Assembly (NCBI RefSeq): GCF_002086155.1
Contig: NZ_MVHE01000004.1
Span: 186,001 to 250,000, forward strand
Direction of reading: 5' to 3'
Source of the DNA: Mycobacterium angelicum
Lineage (GTDB): Bacteria; Actinomycetota; Actinomycetes; Mycobacteriales; Mycobacteriaceae
Length of the DNA stretch: 64,000 nt
Under the pieces are notes generated by a model that saw nothing but the letters and a program-made list of their open reading frames with translations, was not told the origin of the DNA and did no database searches. The position numbers were made by a program, and so were the translations under genes. Positions 26,475 through 35,898 of the stretch are shown here, piece by piece. Position 1 is the stretch's first letter; every line of letters begins with the position of its first letter.

Positions 26475-27752
26475 GTGACGCGCGACTTCGGCCCCCGGCC
26501 CGTCCACCAGTCTGAAACCACCAGTGCCGCCGCACCTGTCGCGGCATCACCCGGCCGCCACTTCGGCGTCCGATCGTACGCACGGCCGCTGGCCGGCCTG
26601 GTAACCGTCTTGGTGGTCGCGGCGATCTTCGCGCTGGCGGTAAGCCTTTTCCGGGGCGACCTCACCGAAACCGTGCCGGTGACGGTGATCTCACAGCGTG
26701 CCGGCCTGGTGATGAACGCGGACGCCAAGGTCAAGATGCGCGGCGTGCAGGTGGGCAAGGTTGAATCGATCGAGTCGCTGCCGAACGGCCGGGCGGCTCT
26801 GCACTTGGCGATGTTCCCGTCGGAGTTGCAATACATTCCCGCCAACGTGCTCGTCGACATCACGTCGTCGACGGTGTTCGGCGCGAAGTCGGTCGAACTG
26901 GTGGCCCCCGATAAGCCCTCGGCGCAACGGCTACATGCCGGCCAGACGCTGGCGGGCGAGCACGTCATGGTCGAAATCAACACCGTATTCCAGCAATTGG
27001 TGTCGGTGCTGGCCCAGATCGACCCGGCGAAGCTCAACGAGTCCCTGGGCGCGCTGGCACAAGCGTTCAGTGGGCGGGGCACACAGCTTGGCCAGTCGCT
27101 CACCGACTTGGATTCCTTTCTGGCCAAGCTGGAGCCGAGCCTTCCGGCATTCCGCCATGACCTCGCGGTGTTACCGGCGGTGTCGAACGCCTATGCCGAC
27201 GCGGCGCCGAACCTGGTGAAAACCGTTGCTAACGCGAACCGGATCAGCCAGACGATCGTCGACGAGCAGAGCAACCTGGATGCATTGCTGATCAGCGCGA
27301 TCGGCTTGGCCAACATCGGCAACGATGTCTTGTCGAACAACCGCGAACCGCTGACGAATGTATTGCATCTGCTGGTGCCGACAACCGATCTGACCAGCGA
27401 GTACCACGAGGTGTTCACCTGTGCTTTCGGCGGTCTGATAACGATCTCGCATGGTTCGCCGCTGTCGGAACCGAGCATCAACATCTCGGCGAGTCTTACC
27501 TGGGGCGGCGAACGTTATCGGTATCCGACGAACCTGCCCAAGGTCGCGGCGACAGGCGGCCCCCAGTGCATGGGTCTGCCGAGAATCCCGTTCAACTCGC
27601 ATCCAAAGCAGCTGATCTCAGATATCGGCGCCGACCCGGTGGGGTACGGAAACCCGCAGCTGCTGATCAACTCCGATCTCCTCAAACAACTGCTATACGG
27701 GCCGATCGCCGGACCGCCACGCAACCCGGTTCAGATCGGACAACCCGGATGA
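26475..27752 (+). CDS. Mce family protein, A position
   Basis: 425 residues from a GTG with AAAGGAAA upstream. A cytosolic 35-residue head, one membrane helix (LAGLVTVLVVAAIFALAV), then an MCE domain from about residue 55 to 135 with MRGVQVGKVESI. A helical domain follows, predicted to form the lipid-carrying needle, then a tail ending RNPVQIGQPG. It is the longest-headed subunit, usual for MceA. It overlaps MceB by ATGA. Confidence 0.94.
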   Translation: MTRDFGPRPVHQSETTSAAAPVAASPGRHFGVRSYARPLAGLVTVLVVAAIFALAVSLFRGDLTETVPVTVISQRAGLVMNADAKVKMRGVQVGKVESIESLPNGRAALHLAMFPSELQYIPANVLVDITSSTVFGAKSVELVAPDKPSAQRLHAGQTLAGEHVMVEINTVFQQLVSVLAQIDPAKLNESLGALAQAFSGRGTQLGQSLTDLDSFLAKLEPSLPAFRHDLAVLPAVSNAYADAAPNLVKTVANANRISQTIVDEQSNLDALLISAIGLANIGNDVLSNNREPLTNVLHLLVPTTDLTSEYHEVFTCAFGGLITISHGSPLSEPSINISASLTWGGERYRYPTNLPKVAATGGPQCMGLPRIPFNSHPKQLISDIGADPVGYGNPQLLINSDLLKQLLYGPIAGPPRNPVQIGQPG

Positions 27753-28771
27753 GGACACGCGGCACGCTGATCAAAGTCGCGACCTTCGCGGTCGTGATGG
27801 TGATGCTGACCGCCTCCCTGTTCTTCATCTTCGGCCAGTACCGGACGGGTTCGACGACCGGGTATTCGGCGGTGTTCACCGATGTGTCGCGTCTCAAGGA
27901 GGGGCAGTCGGTGCGGGTCGCCGGGATCCGGGTGGGCACGGTCAATAGCGTTTCGCTGCAGCCGGACAAGAAAGTTGTGGTGAAGTTCGACACCGACCGC
28001 AACGTGGTCCTCACCGAGGGCACCCGGGCGGCGGTCCGCTACCTCAACCTGGTGGGCGATCGCTACCTCGAACTGCTCGACGGTCCGGGCCCGGCCAAGC
28101 ATCTGCCGGCCGGCGGTCAGATTCCCGTCGACCGCACCGCGCCGGCGCTTGACCTCGATCTGCTGCTCGGCGGACTGAAACCCGTTACCCAGGGCCTGAA
28201 TGCGCGCGATGTCAATGCGCTGACCTCAGGATTGTTGCAGGTATTCCAGGGGCAAGGAGGGACTCTCGAGTCGCTGTTCGCCAAGACGACGTCGTTCTCG
28301 AACGCCTTGGCCGACAACGATCAAGCCGTGCAGCAACTGATCGACAACCTCAACATCGTGATCGGCACGATTTCCAAGGACGGCACCCAGTTCTCCGGCG
28401 CGATCGATCGCCTCGAGCGGCTTGTCAGCGGGTTGTCGGACGACCGCGACACAATCGGCGCCGCTATCACGGCGCTGGACAACGGAACCGCATCGCTGGC
28501 GGATCTGCTAACCAGCGCGCGGCCGCCGCTGTCGGGCACCATAGACCAATTGAATCGGTTGGCGCCGATCCTCGACGACGACAAGGACCGCCTCGACGCC
28601 GCACTCGGGAAGGCGCCAAAGAACTACCGCAAGCTGGTGCGACTCGGCGTGAACGGCTCCACGATCCCGTATTACCTCTGCCAGTTGGAGCTCCGCGGCA
28701 CGGACCTTCAGGGCCGGACGGTGAAAGCCCCCATATTTAGGTCCGATGCTGGAAGGTGCACGGAACCCTGA
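27749..28771 (+). CDS. Mce family protein, B position
   Basis: 340 residues. A membrane helix near residues 7-27 (VATFAVVMVMLTASLFFIFG) precedes the MCE domain with VRVAGIRVGTVNSV. The helical domain continues to a C-terminus with a conserved Cys pair (YYLCQLEL and GRCTEP), characteristic of the MceB position. The frame is open upstream of the ATG but that overlaps MceA. Overlaps MceC by TGATG. Confidence 0.94.
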   Translation: MRTRGTLIKVATFAVVMVMLTASLFFIFGQYRTGSTTGYSAVFTDVSRLKEGQSVRVAGIRVGTVNSVSLQPDKKVVVKFDTDRNVVLTEGTRAAVRYLNLVGDRYLELLDGPGPAKHLPAGGQIPVDRTAPALDLDLLLGGLKPVTQGLNARDVNALTSGLLQVFQGQGGTLESLFAKTTSFSNALADNDQAVQQLIDNLNIVIGTISKDGTQFSGAIDRLERLVSGLSDDRDTIGAAITALDNGTASLADLLTSARPPLSGTIDQLNRLAPILDDDKDRLDAALGKAPKNYRKLVRLGVNGSTIPYYLCQLELRGTDLQGRTVKAPIFRSDAGRCTEP

Positions 28772-29889
28772 TGCTGAAATATCGCGGAGCTGGGTTGATC
28801 AAGGCCGGATTCATTGGCGCGGTCTTGATCACGCTGACCATCCTGGTGGGCCTGTCGCCCGACCGGTTCGTCACATGGGCGACGATGGTCAGATACCAGG
28901 CCCTGTTCACCGAAGCCGGCGGCCTCGCGCCAGGCAACCCCGTGACGGTATCGGGGATCAAAGTTGGCACTGTGTCGAATATTGAACTGCACCAGGGTGA
29001 TGCGCTGGTGACGTTCGCGGTGAAGGGCAACATCCTGTTCGGCTCGGAGACGTCCGCGCACATCCGCACGGGCACGCTATTGGGCGAGCGGGTGTTGACA
29101 GTGGAGTCTGCCGGCACCGGCAAGCTGCACCCGATGGCGCTCATTCCCGTCTCGCGCACGTCTTCGCCCTATTCGTTGACCGAAGCGGTCAGCGACTTGA
29201 CCTCCGACACCGCCGGGACGAGCACCGCGACGCTGAATCAGTCATTGGACACACTGTCGGCGACGCTCGACCAGATAGCACCCCAAATGGGACCGGCTTT
29301 TGACGCACTCACCCGACTGTCACGCACCCTCAACAGCCGTAACAAGAATCTGGGTGAGCTGTTCAAGAGCGCTGCCGACGTCACCGGGGTTCTCTCCGAA
29401 CGCAGCCAGCAGGTCAACAAACTCATCCTCAACTCCGACGCCCTGCTCCAAGTACTGGTGGCGCGCCGGCAGGAGATCGTGGACCTGTTGGCCAACACGT
29501 CGACGGTGGCCAAACAGCTGACGGCCCTGGTGCATGACAACGAAAGCGAATTGGCACCGACGCTGAAGAGGCTGAATTCGCTGACCGCGATGCTGGAAAA
29601 AAACCGCGACAACATCAGCAAAGCGCTGCCGGGACTCGCCAAATTCCAGATCACGGTCGGTGAGGGCATCTCCAGCATGTACGCCTATCAGGCTTTCGTC
29701 CCGAACTTCCTTGCCCCGCAAATCTTCCAGCCATTCCTCGACTATCTCTGGGGATTCCGCACCTTCGACCCGGCTCGCGGTCCTGGCTACCCGTCGCCGG
29801 TACCTCGGTCGCTGGTTCCGTGGCCGTACAACGGTATTCCGGTATGCCCCGACTGTACGTTGGGCGGCAGGGTCGGAGGGTCGCAGTGA
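28771..29889 (+). CDS. Mce family protein, C position
   Basis: 372 residues from an ATG that overlaps the MceB stop; a GTG 15 bases upstream with GGAAG is an alternative. One membrane helix (IGAVLITLTILVGL), the MCE domain with VSGIKVGTVSNIEL, and a long helical domain rich in Gln, Asn and Leu. The C-terminus has a short Pro/Cys-rich end, PVCPDC. Overlaps MceD by GTGA. Confidence 0.93.
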   Translation: MLKYRGAGLIKAGFIGAVLITLTILVGLSPDRFVTWATMVRYQALFTEAGGLAPGNPVTVSGIKVGTVSNIELHQGDALVTFAVKGNILFGSETSAHIRTGTLLGERVLTVESAGTGKLHPMALIPVSRTSSPYSLTEAVSDLTSDTAGTSTATLNQSLDTLSATLDQIAPQMGPAFDALTRLSRTLNSRNKNLGELFKSAADVTGVLSERSQQVNKLILNSDALLQVLVARRQEIVDLLANTSTVAKQLTALVHDNESELAPTLKRLNSLTAMLEKNRDNISKALPGLAKFQITVGEGISSMYAYQAFVPNFLAPQIFQPFLDYLWGFRTFDPARGPGYPSPVPRSLVPWPYNGIPVCPDCTLGGRVGGSQ

Positions 29890-31322
29890 TATCTCGAATT
29901 CCCCCGGCTAAGCGCAAGCGGCTTTCGACCGTGGCGGCGGTTGTCCTGGTCGGGCTCGTCGTTGCCGGCGCCGCCGTGCTCGTCCGGAATACGTTCTTTG
30001 CCCCAAGAACGATTACCGCCTATTTCACCACCGCCACCGCGGTCTATCCCGGTGACGAGGTGCGGGTATCGGGTGTCAAGGTCGGCAAGATCAAATCCAT
30101 TGAGCCGCAGGGGAAACAGGTCAAGATGACCCTCGGGGTCGACCGCAGCGTGCCCGTTCCGGCGGACGCGAAAGCGGTCATCGTTGCCTCGAACCTGGTC
30201 GCTGCCCGCTATGTCCAGCTCACTCCCGCCTACCGGACCAGCGGCCCGGTCATGCCGGACGGCGCGGTGATCCCCGTCGAGCGGACCGCGGTGCCCGTCG
30301 AGTGGGACGAGGTCAAGACCCAGTTGATGCGGCTGGCAACGGATTTGGGACCCAAGAGTGGTGTCTCGGGCACGTCGGTGGGCCGGTTCATCGACAGCGC
30401 CGCCAATGCGCTCGACGGCAACGGCGACAAGCTGCGGCAAACAATCGCGCAACTGTCAGGGGTGGGCCGGATCCTCGCCAACGGTAGCGGCAACATCGTC
30501 GACATCATCAAAAACCTACAGATCTTCGTTAGCGCGCTGCGCGACAGCAACGTCCAGATCGTGCAGTTCAACGACCGGCTGGCCACGCTCACCAGCGTGG
30601 TCAACGACAGCAAATCCGAGCTGGACGCGGCGCTGACCGAGCTGTCGACGGCGGTCGGCGAGGTGCAGCGATTCATCGCCGAAACTCGCGAGGGGACTAG
30701 CGAGCAGATTGCCCGGTTGGCCGATGTCACGCAGATCCTGGTCAATCAGCGCATGCCGCTGGAAAACATCCTGCACGCCGCGCCGAACGCGCTCGGCAAC
30801 TTCTTCAACGACTACAACGCCGACACCGGAACCATCGTGGGCGGGTTCGGGATCATGAACTTCGCGAACCCCACGTTTTCGGGTCTGATGGTTCCGCTGC
30901 CAGTACCCGGCTGCACGGCAGTGGGTGCCATCGAAAACGTCACCGCGGTTGAATCGGGCAAGCTGTGCTCGATGTTCCTCGGTCCCGGGTTGCGGGTGCT
31001 CAACTTCAACAGCCTGCCGATCCCCATCAACATATTCCTGCAGAAGTCGATAGACCCGGAGAACATCCTCTACACCGAACCGCGCCTGGCACCTGGCGGT
31101 GAGGGCCCCAAACCCGGACCACCCGAAATTCCGCCCGCGGTGTCGGCCTACACCGGTCTACCGGGTGATCCCGTGGGACCGCCGGGGGCGGAGCCGCCCG
31201 CGCGGATACCGGGCGCGGCGATGCCGCTGCCGCCTCCGCCGTCGACACCGATGGAACCGCCACCACCGGCGGCGCCGGGTGTGTCAGGCATGCTGCTGCC
31301 GGCCGAAGGGCCGCAATCATGA
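29886..31322 (+). CDS. Mce family protein, D position, with Pro-rich tail
   Basis: 478 residues from a GTG overlapping the MceC stop. Membrane helix near residues 14-34 and an MCE domain with VSGVKVGKIKSI. The last 75 residues are a Pro/Gly/Ala-rich tail including PLPPPPSTPMEPPPPAAPG, seen also in other MceD proteins. The tail probably reaches into the periplasm or cell wall. The start of MceE overlaps by four bases. Confidence 0.93.
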   Translation: MISRIPPAKRKRLSTVAAVVLVGLVVAGAAVLVRNTFFAPRTITAYFTTATAVYPGDEVRVSGVKVGKIKSIEPQGKQVKMTLGVDRSVPVPADAKAVIVASNLVAARYVQLTPAYRTSGPVMPDGAVIPVERTAVPVEWDEVKTQLMRLATDLGPKSGVSGTSVGRFIDSAANALDGNGDKLRQTIAQLSGVGRILANGSGNIVDIIKNLQIFVSALRDSNVQIVQFNDRLATLTSVVNDSKSELDAALTELSTAVGEVQRFIAETREGTSEQIARLADVTQILVNQRMPLENILHAAPNALGNFFNDYNADTGTIVGGFGIMNFANPTFSGLMVPLPVPGCTAVGAIENVTAVESGKLCSMFLGPGLRVLNFNSLPIPINIFLQKSIDPENILYTEPRLAPGGEGPKPGPPEIPPAVSAYTGLPGDPVGPPGAEPPARIPGAAMPLPPPPSTPMEPPPPAAPGVSGMLLPAEGPQS

Positions 31323-32560
31323 CCGCCCGCGTGTGGGTGTCTGGGCGGCGGCTGCTCGCCATCGGCTCCTGCGCCATGTTGACCCTGACGGGATGCGCCT
31401 TCCACGGCCTGAACTCACTACCCCTGCCGGGCGCGGTCGGACGCGGTCCCGGGGCCGATATCTACCACGTCGAACTGCCGAATGTCGGTACGATGGAGTC
31501 GAATTCGCCAGTGATGATCAACGACGTCATCGTCGGCAGTGTCGGCAATATGAGGGTGCAAGGCTGGCATGCCGACGTCGAGATCTCGGTGAAGCGCGAT
31601 GTCGTCGTCCCGGCCAACGTGGTGGCCACCGTCGGTCAGACGAGTCTGCTGGGGTCGATGCATCTGGAACTCAACTCCCCGCTCGGCCAGGAGCCAACCG
31701 GACGGCTGCAGCCGGGCGCCACCATCCCGCTCAGTCGGTCATCGGCGTACCCGTCGACAGAGCAGACGTTGTCGTCGCTGGCAGCGGTCGTCAACGGCGG
31801 GGGACTGGGACAAATCGGCGAAATCATCCACAATTTCTCCATCGCCCTGTCCGGGCGCGAGGGCGCCGTACGCGATCTGCTAACCCGCCTCGACACGTTC
31901 GTCGGAACACTGAACGACCAGCGGGACAACATCGTTGAGTCCATCCAGGCGCTGAACCGGCTTGCCGGCACCTTCGCCGGGCAACGCGACGTTCTCAGCC
32001 AGGCACTGCGCAAAGTACCGCCCGCACTGGATGTGCTGATCAGGGAGAGGCCGCGACTGACGGCGGCCCTGGACAGGCTCCGCGTTTTCAGCAGCACCGC
32101 CACCCGGCTGATCAACGACTCTCAGGCCGACCTGGTCAAGAATCTCAAGAACCTGGAGCCGACCATCCGCGCGCTCTCCGACGTCGGACCGGAGCTCGGC
32201 ACGGCCATCGCGGCGAGTTTCGTGTTCCCGTTCACCCAGAACTTCGTCGACCGAGCGGTCCGGGGCGACTACTTCAACCTGCACGTCGATTTGGACCTGT
32301 CGATACCACGGCTCAAGCGCGGACTGATGTTGGGGACGCACTGGGGGCAGCTGGACCAGCCGTTGGTGCCGGCGCCCGGGGACCCGTATTACCTGAATTA
32401 CACACATGATCCGCTGAATGACCCCATCAGGCCGCCGTGGGTCGATCCGGAGGCGCTGCCGCTGCCCCCGCCGCCGCCCGGTGCCCGGCTGCCCGGCCCG
32501 CCACGTGCGCCCGGGCCTTCGACGGCGCCCGCTGCGGCACCCACGGAAGGTGGCGGATAG
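31319..32560 (+). CDS. Mce family lipoprotein, E position (Lpr-type)
   Basis: 413 residues. The N-terminal signal has a lipobox LTGC at about residue 26, so the protein is lipid-anchored, as is normal for MceE (LprK/LprN type). The MCE domain has VIVGSVGNM and the helical domain follows. A Pro-rich tail ends the protein. It is the only lipoprotein in the operon. The next gene starts directly after its stop codon. Confidence 0.94.
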   Translation: MTARVWVSGRRLLAIGSCAMLTLTGCAFHGLNSLPLPGAVGRGPGADIYHVELPNVGTMESNSPVMINDVIVGSVGNMRVQGWHADVEISVKRDVVVPANVVATVGQTSLLGSMHLELNSPLGQEPTGRLQPGATIPLSRSSAYPSTEQTLSSLAAVVNGGGLGQIGEIIHNFSIALSGREGAVRDLLTRLDTFVGTLNDQRDNIVESIQALNRLAGTFAGQRDVLSQALRKVPPALDVLIRERPRLTAALDRLRVFSSTATRLINDSQADLVKNLKNLEPTIRALSDVGPELGTAIAASFVFPFTQNFVDRAVRGDYFNLHVDLDLSIPRLKRGLMLGTHWGQLDQPLVPAPGDPYYLNYTHDPLNDPIRPPWVDPEALPLPPPPPGARLPGPPRAPGPSTAPAAAPTEGGG

Positions 32561-34297
32561 ATGCTGACGCGCTTTGTCCGGATCCAGCTGGTGATCTTCA
32601 CGATCGTCGGGACCATCGGCGTGATTGCGATGGTGCTCTTCTATATCCAAGCGCCGACCCTGCTGGGCATCGGCCGGATGACGGTGACGCTGGAGCTGCC
32701 GGCCACCGGCGGTCTCTACCGGTTTTCCAACGTGACTTACCGTGGGGTGCAAATCGGGAAGGTCACCTCGGTGAGCTTGACCCCGACTGGAGCGAAAGCC
32801 ACACTGTCGCTTGACACTTCACCCAAAATACCCGCGGACTTGACGGCGGCGGTGCTCAGTGTCTCCGCGGTGGGGGAACAGTACGTGGACCTGCAGCCCA
32901 GAACCGATTCGCCGCCCTACCTGCACGACGGCTCGGTAATCGCCAAGCGCGACACGACAATTCCGCAGCCGGTCGGGCCGATGCTCGATCAGGTCAATGC
33001 TTTGGTCCAGAGCATCCCGAAGACCAAACTCGGCCAGTTGCTCGACGAGGCCTTCCGCGGTTTCAACGGTTCGGGTTACGACCTGGGATCACTGTTCGAC
33101 TCCACGACGACATTGTCCCGCGACGCCAACGGCGTGGTCGATCAAACCCGAACCCTCACCGAAGACACTGGGCCGCTATTGGATTCGCAAGCACGCACCA
33201 CCGATTCGATCAGAACGTGGGCGCGCAGCCTCGCGGGAATTTCCGACGTGTTCGTGCAGGATGATTCAAGCGTTCGCGCCATCCTGCAAAACGGACCCGA
33301 GGCGGCCAACGAGGCGTCGCGGCTTCTCGAAGAAATCAAACCGACGCTGCCGGTGTTGCTGGCCAACCTGACCACCATCGGGCAGATCGGCATCACCTAC
33401 CACCCCTCGCTGGAGCAGCTGCTGGTGTTGCTGCCGTCGGCGGTTGCCATCGAGCAGGCCGCCCAGGCGGAGAACCACCCCGAGGGTACGGCCCAGGGCG
33501 ACTTCGCACTCACGATCGACGATCCGCCTATTTGCACGGTTGGCTTCATGCCACCCAACACATGGCGATCCCCGGACGACCTCACCGACATCGACACACC
33601 GGACGGCTTGTATTGCAAACTCCCGCAGGATTCACCGATCGGAGTTCGCGGTGCGCGCAACTATCCCTGCATGGGTCACCCGGGTAAGCGCGCACCCACC
33701 GTCGAAATCTGCAACAGCGACAAGCCTTTCATGCCGCTGGCGATGCGCCAGCACGTCCTGGGTCCTTACCCGCTGGACCCGAACCTGATTGCCCAGGGCG
33801 TCCCGGTCGATGACCGGGTTACCGTCAACGACAGGCTTTTCGGCCCGCTCGAGGGGACGCCGCTGCCGCCGGGCGCGGTGCCGCGGGGCACGCCGCCGGG
33901 GCCACGGGGAGAGAATCCACCGCCGGGCGCGATTGCCGCGGCTGTCCCGCCGATGCCCTCGTCGGTACCTCCCATGCAGGCGCCCTTGTCGGGGATGTCG
34001 GCCGACCTTTCGCCCATAGCGCCACTCGATGTCCCTTCAGCGGGGGAACTTCCCGCGCCGGCCGCCGCCCCCGTACCGCCCACACCTCCCGATGCCGCAC
34101 CACCCGGCACGGTCGGCGGCCCAGGCCCGCAGGCCGCGCCAAGCGCATTCGGTCCTGTGGCGGGGCCGTCCGTCACGATCGCCCGTTATGACCCGCACAC
34201 GGGTCGTTACGTCGGTCCGGACGGGAAGCTGTATCAGCAGTCGGATCTCGTTGCCCCGAAAGCGCCCAAGACTTGGCGGGACATGCTTCCCACCTGA
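32561..34297 (+). CDS. Mce family protein, F position, with long Pro-rich tail
   Basis: 578 residues, the longest of the six. A membrane helix at about residues 8-30, then the MCE domain with YRGVQIGKVTSV and the helical domain. Roughly the last 130 residues are Pro/Ala/Gly-rich, ending in a YDPHTGRYVGPDGKLYQQSDL motif typical of mycobacterial MceF. Last gene of the operon; no intrinsic terminator with a T-run is evident after it. Confidence 0.94.
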   Translation: MLTRFVRIQLVIFTIVGTIGVIAMVLFYIQAPTLLGIGRMTVTLELPATGGLYRFSNVTYRGVQIGKVTSVSLTPTGAKATLSLDTSPKIPADLTAAVLSVSAVGEQYVDLQPRTDSPPYLHDGSVIAKRDTTIPQPVGPMLDQVNALVQSIPKTKLGQLLDEAFRGFNGSGYDLGSLFDSTTTLSRDANGVVDQTRTLTEDTGPLLDSQARTTDSIRTWARSLAGISDVFVQDDSSVRAILQNGPEAANEASRLLEEIKPTLPVLLANLTTIGQIGITYHPSLEQLLVLLPSAVAIEQAAQAENHPEGTAQGDFALTIDDPPICTVGFMPPNTWRSPDDLTDIDTPDGLYCKLPQDSPIGVRGARNYPCMGHPGKRAPTVEICNSDKPFMPLAMRQHVLGPYPLDPNLIAQGVPVDDRVTVNDRLFGPLEGTPLPPGAVPRGTPPGPRGENPPPGAIAAAVPPMPSSVPPMQAPLSGMSADLSPIAPLDVPSAGELPAPAAAPVPPTPPDAAPPGTVGGPGPQAAPSAFGPVAGPSVTIARYDPHTGRYVGPDGKLYQQSDLVAPKAPKTWRDMLPT

Positions 34298-34331
34298 AGC
34301 CGTTCGGGCTGAGGCGATTTGGAACGTCCGG

Positions 34332-34865
34332 TCAGCCTATTCTGTCCAGGCGGAATGGCATCGCGATGTCAAGCCACTGGTTTTGTCCGCAGGCACCGGA
34401 CGGACCGACCGTCTTGTCCTTTCCGGCCATGGTCGACGATCCGAGTTGATATCCACCGTATTCGTTCACGGGATAGAAATAGATAGTCTGCTGTCCGGGG
34501 AACGCGGTACCGTCTTCGCATCGCTCCCAGTCCGGTATAGAGCGCTTAACCTTCCACATTTCCCCGTCGTTCATATAGAGGGCAGCGCTCCATCCCTGGT
34601 CGCTATGCACCATGCCGTGGCATTCCTGGAATGTGTCGCAGGTCGAGCTGATGGTCCATGTTTGGTAGACCGTCGGCTCGCCGAAGTACTGGTCATTTCG
34701 CTGGGCGTAATCGCCAATTGACGTGGCGCGGAAAGTTCCGTTGATGGCCACTTCTTCCTTGGTTGTCGCCCCGGCTTCCGACGGAGCCAGTGCCGTGCCC
34801 AAACCGCCGAATACCGTGGTAGCGAACAGGGTTGCGGTGGTGAGTGTTCGAACTGAACGCATCAT
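34332..34865 (-). CDS. Secreted protein, function unknown
   Basis: 177 residues from an ATG behind GAGGAG. The Sec signal reads SVRTLTTATLFATTVFGGLG with a likely cut near EAGA. The mature part is Trp/Tyr-rich with three Cys pairs (STCDTFQEC, ERC, GAC). It lies convergent to the mce operon, 34 bp from its end. I do not recognise a domain. Proteins of this size with a similar WTISSTCD stretch occur in mycobacterial secreted families. Confidence 0.75.
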   Translation of the reverse strand: MMRSVRTLTTATLFATTVFGGLGTALAPSEAGATTKEEVAINGTFRATSIGDYAQRNDQYFGEPTVYQTWTISSTCDTFQECHGMVHSDQGWSAALYMNDGEMWKVKRSIPDWERCEDGTAFPGQQTIYFYPVNEYGGYQLGSSTMAGKDKTVGPSGACGQNQWLDIAMPFRLDRIG

Positions 34866-34928
34866 GTGCTCCTCGACGCGAATGATCCGACGGTGCCTAT
34901 GGCAGCTTTTTCGGCATCGGTTGCGGCG

Positions 34929-34945
34929 TTCTCGCGCGATGAGAA
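34929..34945. promoter_or_regulatory. Inverted repeat TTCTC-N7-GAGAA in a divergent promoter region
   Basis: TTCTC-GCGCGAT-GAGAA lies between two divergent secreted-protein genes (34332 and 35021). A second copy with the same spacing is at 36775-36791. The arms are the same five bases as in the GAGAAT palindromes but in the opposite order, so binding by the same regulator is uncertain. Confidence 0.35.
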
Positions 34946-35020
34946 TAATACCGCGCCTCCGACCGGATGCCGAATGAACCTCTATGTCGCCTTAGGCCTA
35001 TGGCGATAGGCTGGGCATTT

Positions 35021-35335
35021 ATGAGTATGCGTTCCATCTGTGCCGCCGTCCTGCTAATCGCCGCGGTTGTGCTGATGGAACCGCGGCCTGCGCACGCCGA
35101 CACGGGCATTAATGGATACGTTCAGTGCCTGGGAGGCGACACAAAGCCACCACCGCCGGGAGTACGTGCCGAAAATTGGTTTCCCAGCGTTCATGTGATC
35201 GCGAACGATTTTGATGGTGGTGTTCCGCCCGCCCAAATAGTGCAGATTTTGGTGGGTATGGGAGTCAAGCCCGACGACGCCGCTAACCGGGTACGGTGTT
35301 TTGTGGCTAATCAGCCACGCGGAACCGGGCATTGA
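35021..35335 (+). CDS. Small secreted protein, function unknown
   Basis: 104 residues. SMRSICAAVLLIAAVVL then HADTG is a Sec signal with a cut near AHA-DT. The mature part is about 75 residues and has two Cys (YVQCLGG and RCFVANQ), probably a disulfide. The layout resembles the small DUF732-type secreted family but I could not confirm it. It is divergent from the secreted protein at 34332. Confidence 0.7.
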   Translation: MSMRSICAAVLLIAAVVLMEPRPAHADTGINGYVQCLGGDTKPPPPGVRAENWFPSVHVIANDFDGGVPPAQIVQILVGMGVKPDDAANRVRCFVANQPRGTGH

Positions 35336-35340
35336 CGCGG

Positions 35341-35898
35341 TCAAGAAAGCGGATTCAATTTCGAGATCAGCCAGGAATCTTGGACCTTGGTCACCGTCAC
35401 CTGGGCGATGGTCGCGGTTGTCTGCGGTTGTGGCTTGTCCTTGCTTGTGGCGGTCTGGTTGACGAACACCAGTACAACGGCTGAATCCGGGTGCAACTCC
35501 GAAACGGCGGCCCGAATCACTTTGGCGGTCTGCGTGACTCGCTTCTGCAGTGCCATCGCCGCGATCTGCTCTGAGAACTTGGTGTAGTAGGCGAGGAAGT
35601 CGCCGGTGAGATATGACTTCGCCTTGGCGATATCACGGTCCAGGTTGTCGGGAGAGTACGACAGCACCGCCACGGCACCGTCGGACGCCGCCTGGATTAC
35701 CTGGCGGGCCGCTGCGTCGCCGACTTGCTGATCCGGCCGGTACATAGTGAAGAACAGGCCGGCAGTGACGCCCACCGCGGCAACGACCACCCCCGTCGCG
35801 ACGATCGAACGCCACCTGGCTAACAGCGAGGCCAAACACCGGCGGACCCCGCGTTTGACTTCCGTGTCGTCCAGCGACGAGTCGTGCTCGACAGTCAT
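35341..35898 (-). CDS. MCE-associated membrane protein (Mas family), second copy
   Basis: 185 residues from an ATG that overlaps the stop of the upstream gene. A short head, a membrane helix near residues 30-52 and an outside domain with YSPDNLDRDIAKAKSYLTGDFLAYYTKF and [22 protein letters not shown]. This is a clear paralogue of 17117-17731, with the same NQT-TSKDKP signature. It likely works with the mce operon that ends 1 kb away. Confidence 0.88.
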   Translation of the reverse strand: MTVEHDSSLDDTEVKRGVRRCLASLLARWRSIVATGVVVAAVGVTAGLFFTMYRPDQQVGDAAARQVIQAASDGAVAVLSYSPDNLDRDIAKAKSYLTGDFLAYYTKFSEQIAAMALQKRVTQTAKVIRAAVSELHPDSAVVLVFVNQTATSKDKPQPQTTATIAQVTVTKVQDSWLISKLNPLS